From the NCBI RefSeq assembly GCF_030272615.1, contig NC_081408.1, positions 400,361,889 through 400,425,888 on the forward strand: a DNA stretch of 64,000 nucleotides, in the 5' to 3' direction. Positions 57,251 through 64,000 of this stretch are shown here, one piece after another. The notes under the pieces were generated by a model. The model searched no databases. It worked only from the letters and a program-made list of their open reading frames with translations, and was not told the origin of the DNA. Both the position numbers and the translations under genes were made by a program. Numbering within the stretch: the first letter of the stretch is position 1; the number at the start of each line of letters is the position of its first letter. The DNA is from Cryptomeria japonica. Lineage: Eukaryota; Streptophyta; Pinopsida; Cupressales; Cupressaceae.

Positions 57251-58816
57251 TGAATCAGATCTTTGAATTGGTCAACAAAATGCATTGTTGAAGGCCCCTA
57301 TTTCACAAAGTCTTTTGGATCTAAAATTTACCTAACTTGTGTGCTTGCAGGAAGGGGTGAAAATTTGAAACAATCCAAACTACTAACAATTCTTTGTTGC
57401 AGGACCTTGGCAAGGGTTTTTGATCTTTATTGTGTGCCTTGTTTTCATACATTATCAAACACTTCAATTGGTGCACTAAAATTGAACTAGTGTCCTTTGT
57501 GTCTTGGGCAATAGGCTCTTTTTGTTTCATCTTTAGAGGGCATGTCTCCCCGTGTGGTCATTAGGACTACTAGTGAGGAGAGAACGACCCAAGTGGTAGC
57601 AAAAGAAAAGCCATCTTCTTCCAAACCACTATAAATAACTATATCCATGGTGAAAACTATGGATAACATGTGCTAATTAGTTCATACCGACACTATGTCT
57701 CCCCATAAACCCGTTTGATCAAATTTATTTGATCAGTTGTAGGGTGTAACCCCTACCGGCTGGGAGCCTTCTATATTTACAGAGCTAAAAGTGCCACATC
57801 TATGGCCACATGAGCAGATGCCCTTACTAGCACCTTTTTGTTTTAGAAGCCAAAATCCTTCTAGTTGTTGGGGCAGGAGGTCGGACCTCTGGTAGCGGCC
57901 CACACACATACGGTTCTTAGTAGAGATACAAAGTTCGCCACGGGGAGTTTTCATGGGGACTGATGCTTGGCTGCCCTGAGAAGTGAGTGCCGAGGGTGGA
58001 GCCAGTGGGGTCAAGCATCTAAGTATCCTCTCTGAATAGCGTAGCCTCGGGGGAAACTCCATGTGGGATCAACAACTATTGTCCTAGCCAACCATAAGAT
58101 TTGTGCTTGTCTTATTTTGAATAATCAAACATTCAAGACCAAACATTAAAACATTGTGTCTTTTGTGTCTTCAAGTGTATGCAAAACAATTTTACATCAA
58201 ACAAAACACTTTTCTTTGAGTCATTTTGAGTCTAAACACTTGCAAACATTGAGTCTTCATCATCATTGTGTACTCTTGTCACGAAAAACAGTCAAAAAAT
58301 TCAGATTTGGTCACAACAACAACTTCACAAATTGGAAAAATTTACAGTCCAACAAACAAGAGCAATCAGTTTCAGAATTCTGGAGCTTCCTAAGCTATCT
58401 CTTCAGGTTTTCATCTAGCATTCAACCTATCTTTGGGTCTCACAAAGTCCATCATTTCTTTACACCTTACATTACATTCACATTTGTCTAAACTTGAGTC
58501 AAAAGGTCACTTGCTTGTCCTCATCATACTTTGTCAACACACTACATACAACAACATTTTGCTAAGTGGTCCCTCATCAAGGTCTATCACCTTTGGGTCT
58601 CATTTGGTCTTACTTAGAGTCAAGGTCAACTTACCTCATCAAGAGAAACTATCCTCTCTTTGGAAGTCACACCCACTCTACTACATACATACTTGGTCTT
58701 ACATTTTGGACATTGCAAGTAAACCTCAGACTCATTTACATTCCATCCAACTCTTGGTCTTCCATACTCTTTTCCATTTTCATCTAGTCTCACACATCTT
58801 GGTCAATACCTAGTTC
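57251..58816 (+). other. gypsy-3 5' leader, rest
   Basis: About 1.5 kb of untranslated leader. The part 57710-58080 is GC-richer and has no maintained frame. The part 58090-58800 is pyrimidine-biased with many TTTGGGTC/TTGGTCT phrases. The short frames in it look accidental. Confidence 0.5.
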
Positions 58817-61380
58817 ATGGTTGAAACCCGTTCCCAAAAATCTAGGAGAGAAACTAAAGAGGCTCAAGAGTCCGCAAACATGAGCTCCTATGAGTATGAC
58901 AATGATATCTTTTTCAATTCTGATCATACTACATTACCTGACATGGATGCTTATAGAAACGTTCCAAATGTTGAGCACATGGACACTACAAACAAAAATG
59001 ATACACACAATGACAATATGGACAACTTTTCCATACATTCAGCAGAAGTGGAAGACACCATTATAGATCCTCGTTTCAATTGATTGGTTGAGGAAATAAT
59101 GAAGAGGGATAGATAATATTTCTTACAAGTGATGGCACAAAGTGGAGCCAAGATACCTCGTGATTTTGACATGTCTCAAATAATGGAAAATCAACCTTTG
59201 CAACAACCTCACCTCAACATGGATCAAAGGAGGCCTAATAGTGGAGGCAATAGAGGACCACATATTGTGCCTGAATCACCATCATCTTTGTTTCAAAAAC
59301 TAGAGGTCCCATACACACATGGTCAAGCATATGATACTCACCTTCGCAGACCATTATGGAAGTCTTATGTAGAAAAATATGCTCAATCACATACCAATGC
59401 TAAGGGTCAACAACCAAAGCAATTGGATATCCAAAGGCATGCTCAAAATTTGGACATAAGGAAACCCCGTGTCCAATTTGGGGGCAACACACTAGAACAA
59501 ACTCATGACATTCCTGTAGAGTATGGTATACATGGACAAAACAAATATTCTATTCATCACCATGACTCCATACCAAGTGGTCCATATATGCAGCATCATT
59601 ATAGACCTCCTCCATATGAACATGTGTATGATCAATATCATCCATATAGGCAACATGCTCCTCCTCCACTCGGTGGTTCAGGCATGGGGTATGGTCTAAG
59701 AAGTCGGTCTCCACCTAAGAATAATTTGGAACAACAAATCAAGGACTTACAAAAAAAAATGGAGGATATAAATGCATCGAAGCCAACTTAAACAATGAGG
59801 GACATATGTCCCTATCCATTTGACAAAAGAATTCCAATGCCTCCATTTCCTACACATTTTGTGACACCTAAGTTTGATAAGTACAGAGGAAAAGGGGATC
59901 CTAAGGCACACATAAGATAGTTTTTCACAGCTTGCATTGAGGTAGCAGTAGAAGAGACATATTTGATGAGATTATTCCCACAAAGCTTAGGTGATCAAGC
60001 TATGGAATGGTTCTCCCAACTCCCTCCTGGAATTAAGTCATGGGGTGACTTAGCTGAGACATTTATACAACATTTCTCATACATCATAGAGATAGACATA
60101 TCAGTCACTACCTTGTGCAACACCAAACAAAAGGAGGGAGAGTCTTTTTCATCATTTTTACAAAGATGGAGGAATCTAGCCAATAGATGCTCTTGTGAAA
60201 TTCCACAAAAACAAATGGTAGAAATGTTCACCCAGAATCTTAACAAGGACATTCGTTATGACTTGAGAAAAGCTTGTTTGTCCACCTTCAAGGACATCAT
60301 TGAAAAAGGCTTAGCAACAGAGAAGGTCCTAATTGAGCAAGGCATCATCAAAATATTCAAAGAAAATAAAGAGGACTATAAAGGAAAAGACAAGCCAAGA
60401 TTTGGAATAAAAACAAGAACACAGTCAATGATGGCGTTGTTGATGCCAATACAGTGCGACCCAGAATTGTTTTTTCTGGATCAAGCTCTACAAACAATCA
60501 AGTGAATACTCAAACAACTTCCAAATCACAAAGGAAGTACACCCCATTGGGAGAACCACTTGAGTCAGTTTTCAAAAAGCTAGTGGCAAACAAGATAATC
60601 ACAATTCTAGATTTGCCTCCATATGAGCCAAAGGTTAAACCAAATTGGTGGAATGATGATGAATATTGTGAATTTCATAAGAGAAAAGGCCATAAAATAG
60701 GAAATTGTCATCAACTGAAGAACATTATACAAGATCTTATTGATAGAGGTGACATTGAGATCGAGGGACACTCATCCAATCAAAAACATGAAATAATTAA
60801 AGAACCATTTCCAAAACATGACAAGGGAAAAGCTAAAGCCACAGATGAGCAGACCAACTATACCAAAGCATCTTATAACTATGATTCAACTATAAATCAC
60901 ATTTCAATGGACAATGATGTCTCTACCATTATCATCAAGGACAAAACACCTGAGAACTCTACCCAAAAACCCAAGATTGTCCTAAAAGACATTGGATCTT
61001 CTTCGGAACCTACCCCTGAATGTAATGTTACAACTCATCAAGGTAAATTCACCTTGCAAGGTGCTCTAGCTAAAAATACCACTTCCTCATCGACCAAGCC
61101 TGAGTATGACCTTGTAGAACAGCTAGGGAAGACACCCATGCTCATCTCCATTCTTGAGCTCTTACGCATATCCCCCGCACATAAAGCCATTCTTGACAAA
61201 ACTTTGAGAGACACTTCCATCCCTACTGATCTGAACATGGACCAATTTCAAGCCATGGTGGGATACCTTTCTGTTCCACACTCCCTTACATTCATAGAAG
61301 CTGACGACGCCTCCGTGAGCCAACCACATAATGCACCATTACACATCGAAGCCTTCCTACACAAACATCAAATAAAATGA
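58817..61380 (+). pseudogene. gypsy-3 gag
   Basis: Start ATG 58817 (MVETRSQKSRRETKEAQESA). The same frame continues after stops near 59081 and 59116 through 59129-59791 (Pro/His/Gln-rich, coil EQQIKDLQKKMEDIN) and 59963-60505, the retrotransposon gag core (LFPQSLGDQAMEWFSQLPPG, SFSSFLQRWRNLANRC). Around 60460 it shifts frame and goes on to 61380 with YCEFHKRKGHKIGNCHQLKN, a short Cys/His cluster. Stops also near 59789 and 59921. Confidence 0.85.
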
Positions 61381-61743
61381 GTCCTGATAGATGGAGGAAC
61401 AGGTCTAAACATTTGTACTTTGAACACAATAATACAATTGGGATATTCAGATAAAATTGTGAATGCTACAAACGAAATTACCATCAAAGCATATGGTGAC
61501 GAAGAGTGCTCATCCAAAGGCACAATCACTTTACCTCTTAGAGTTGGGCCAGTTACAAAGGATGTGGTTTGTCAAGTCCTAGACCTGGAGCTCACATACA
61601 ATATATTGCTAGGACGCCCATGGATTCATGAGATGAGCGCAATACCATCTACATATCATCGATGCATCAAGTTTCCACACAATGGAGTTGAAGTGACTGT
61701 CAAAGCTGACCCAAATCCATTCATATATTGCAACAATCTGTGA
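61381..61743 (+). pseudogene. gypsy-3 protease-like domain
   Basis: In frame with the end of gag after one stop (TGA 61378-61380): VLIDGGTGLNICTLNTIIQL, then LPLRVGPVTKDVVCQVLDLE and YNILLGRPWIHEM, the usual ending of plant gypsy proteases (LLGRPWIH). The active-site triplet is D-G-G, where the family has D-S/T-G. Confidence 0.8.
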
Positions 61744-62630
61744 CCTAGATCAGAAATAACAATCCCAGTCAATCGAGAGGCTATTCCTTCATCGGCATAT
61801 GTGGATCCAGAATCCTTGAAAGCTTTTACATCAAAACAAGCAGAGATCAAAGAAAGGTTCAATTTTAAAGACCTGGGATGTGGTGAGTATATCTTTCATG
61901 TTGATCAGCTCCCACTATCTCCTAAGGTATTCAGTCAACAAGAAAAATGTATAAATAATTTGCAAGGAATTGGGTGTGAGCCACCTAGTGTTGTGGCTAC
62001 TAAGTCTGAATGCAAATCTCCTCTAGTGGTGCAAGCATCTCTTGATATCAATAGTCCTAAGAGTGGTTCGAGTGAAGAATCTATTGAGTGCATCGCCAGT
62101 CCTCTTGAGAACTCACATAGCCTTAACATTTCATCCACTCATTCCATTTCCACTCCTCTCCCAGACTTGGATCAACAAGAATCAGAAAAGCCCTTACTTA
62201 TTGGGGATCAAAAATCAAGATTTGAAAAGAAAAATCTAAAAGTCAATAATAAAGAAAAGTCCTTTAGTCCAAACCAAAATCAAAAGCTACTGGACTCCAC
62301 AAATATCAAAGTCAAGGATAAAAATCCTATGAAGCAGAAAGAACAAGAGTTGATCTCCCCTAATATCAAAATAACTGGGGGCAAAAGTTCTACAATTTTA
62401 AGTCAAAAAGCATACTTGTTGATCCTAAGTCTCCATCATGCCATCCTACTTTCACTTCCTTTCGCAATCATAAACCTTCATCACTCATCCACTTGTTCCA
62501 CACATCCTTTCCCTTCTGGCGATACATCATGGACCTTTAATGGAGCTTCCTCGATGGAATTTGTTGTTAGGGATGCCCAAACTTCTTTAGGTGACACGCA
62601 TATGGGACTGTGTAATCCACACATTAGTAA
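61744..62630 (+). pseudogene. gypsy-3 region between protease and integrase remnant
   Basis: Open frame 61801-62862. Residues 1-45 (ESLKAFTSKQAEIKERFNFK) look like the linker usually found after protease. The middle is Ser/Lys/Asn-rich low-complexity sequence. DTSWTFNGASSMEF at about 62525 is like the YFDGASS start of an RNase H, but nothing else of that domain follows. No reverse transcriptase motif is present. Confidence 0.6.
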
Positions 62631-62935
62631 TTTTATCTCAGTTCCTTTATCAAGGAAGATAGTCACTCGAGCTACACATCATTTAGTCAAGGAACAATGC
62701 AACTACAATCATAAGGTGAAGCCTCGTACATTTGAGGTGGGTGACTTATTTCTCAAAGAAAATCCTAAAAATCAGCAAGACAAAGAGAAGAAGGGCAAGT
62801 TCAAATCAAATTGGCTTGGTCCTTACATCATTACAGCAGCCTATGGATCCGGTGCATATTAGCTTTCAACTCCAGGTGACAAAACTTTGGAGGATCCTAT
62901 CAACAACATGCACCTTCGCAAGTTTTACACATAGC
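62631..62935 (+). pseudogene. gypsy-3 integrase C-terminal domain
   Basis: RATHHLVKEQCNYNHKVKPR, TFEVGDLFLKENPKNQQ and KFKSNWLGPYIITAAYGSGA, then after a stop LSTPGD and MHLRKFY. This is the GPY/F module that ends Tat-type gypsy integrases. The catalytic core is absent. Confidence 0.82.
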
Positions 62936-62954
62936 TCTTCAGAGTATCCTAATT

Positions 62955-63125
62955 CAAAAATACAAAAAAAAAAAAAAAAATACAAAAATACAAAAAAATA
63001 AAAAATAAAAAATAAATAAAAAAATACAAAAAAAAACTCATAAAAATAAAAAAATCATTACTTGGTGAAAACCTGGCAAACAGGCGTCTTGTGACACAAA
63101 AAAATAAAAATAAAATAGAAAAAAT
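62955..63125. repeat. A-rich low-complexity stretch
   Basis: Runs of A with interspersed TAC and AATAAA on the plus strand, just after the integrase remnant in gypsy-3. Confidence 0.9.
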
Positions 63126-64000
63126 ATTTTCATCCAACGGTGAAAACCACTTCGGTGGTGCCCTGGGCAAGTACCATGGTTAAAACTGGGTCACTAGTGC
63201 CATGCGTAGAGACATTGCTCCTCCCTCCTTCAGGATTCTATTTCATCCTTAACTTTGCACACACTCACAACCTCTTCATCCATAATAAACATACCCTTTC
63301 CCATCATGGCTTGTTATTGATCTACCCAAGATTGGTTCGCCATCATAATAAACATTCCTTTTCACCCCTTTTCCATCCATAATAAATCAGATCCTATATG
63401 TGGCTAAGGAAAATCCTACGTCTAGTAATGGGTGTGGAACTGAGAGTATCACATGTTTCGAGTAGTACAGTTTCTTCCAGTTTCCTTCAGTCTATTCGCG
63501 CACAATCCACAATAAAGCAACATCCGCATCGCCAATCTGCAATAAAGTTCTGTCTTCTTTGCAATAAAGTATCAGTTTCATGGATTCAGTCAGTTTCAGA
63601 TGAGACAACAACAACAATGGACTTCAACAAATCAAATCTTTCAACAGACTCAAACAACATTATGGTTCAGTGCTATCTATCCTTTTTGTGAAAGTAAACA
63701 TTGTGACCACAATCAAATAAGACTTATACAAGTGACAAGAGACACTAAACTTGAGGACTACAGTAGATGTTGGTGTCGAGTCTTGGTGTTATTTTGATTT
63801 TATCTTTTGGTGACATGTCTTTTAGCTTTTCTAGGATGTCTCTGACTAGAGATTCTATCTCCAGGATGTCTTTGACTAGAAAGGCGAGGATGGGGTATCG
63901 TCACCTATTTTTATTTGATGTCTGTGAATTGTCTCTTAGTAATGCTATGACTTGTCCAAGGATATGAGGACATTGAGAGTCTAGTATGAACTGGGGCATT
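63126..64000 (+). other. gypsy-3 3' non-coding region to the window edge
   Basis: No frame of interest. Contains a short duplication AGGATGTCTCTGACTAGA / AGGATGTCTTTGACTAGA at about 63834 and 63863, and the phrase GGTGAAAACC twice (63064, 63139). The 3' LTR is not reached. Confidence 0.5.

Larger units (their letters stand above)
55461..64000 (+). mobile_element. Ty3/gypsy-type element gypsy-3 lacking reverse transcriptase, 3' end outside window
   Basis: 5' LTR 55461-56259, primer-binding site, long leader with 303-bp tandem repeats, gag, protease-like domain, then directly the integrase C-terminus at about 62640-62930, and a long 3' non-coding region running off the window. Reverse transcriptase, RNase H and the integrase core are missing. 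It is inserted in gypsy-2 gag. Confidence 0.8.

Noticed and set aside
57733-58062. Minus-strand 109-residue protein in a GC-richer patch
   Set aside because: It lies in the gypsy-3 leader, antisense, with no recognisable motif.

Overview
This is nuclear plant DNA from a large, repeat-rich genome. I infer a conifer or other gymnosperm from the density of nested, decayed long LTR retrotransposons and their general type; no species marker is visible. There is one convincing host gene and about 1.5 exons of a second. Almost everything else is transposable elements and low-complexity DNA. There are no tRNA, rRNA or CRISPR loci.

Left part (1-19114). A minus-strand Ty1/copia element (copia-1, beyond the left edge to 7367) has its reverse transcriptase split by a solo LTR (1951-3088). 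After 2.4 kb without a recognisable gene comes the six-exon minus-strand gene for a plastid-envelope ATP/ADP translocase (9771-13459, all introns phase 0). Upstream of it lie two long purine-strand (GA)n tracts with duplicated leaders, an AT-rich 157-bp tandem repeat, a tRNA-derived SINE with a perfect 16-bp target-site duplication, and two exons of an unidentified plus-strand gene cut off by the next element.

Middle (19115-39128). A minus-strand Ty3/gypsy element (gypsy-1) carries a younger plus-strand copia element (copia-2, 20579-28256, TSD GAATT) in its left LTR and a 993-bp terminal-inverted-repeat DNA transposon in its right LTR. Gypsy-1 lacks protease and the first part of the integrase core. 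To its right are a Helitron Rep-domain fragment and the 3' end of another minus-strand copia element.

Right part (39129-64000). Insertions are nested: copia-3 (plus strand) is cut at 43101 by gypsy-2 (minus strand), whose gag is cut at about 55461 by gypsy-3 (plus strand, running off the window). Gypsy-2 is the most interesting object. Read on the minus strand it gives gag-like region, protease, an extra RNase H, reverse transcriptase, its own RNase H and integrase. A 1.5-kb non-coding stretch follows, then a decayed reading frame of about 1,200 codons with no recognisable domain, a polypurine tract and the 3' LTR. Gypsy-3 has gag, a protease-like domain and the integrase C-terminus but no reverse transcriptase.

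Retroelement reading frames are broken by stops, mostly of the CAG-to-TAG, CGA-to-TGA or TGG-to-TAG kind expected from deamination of methylated cytosine, plus frameshifts. They are relics. All boundaries were found by eye; where only one end lies in the window I say so.
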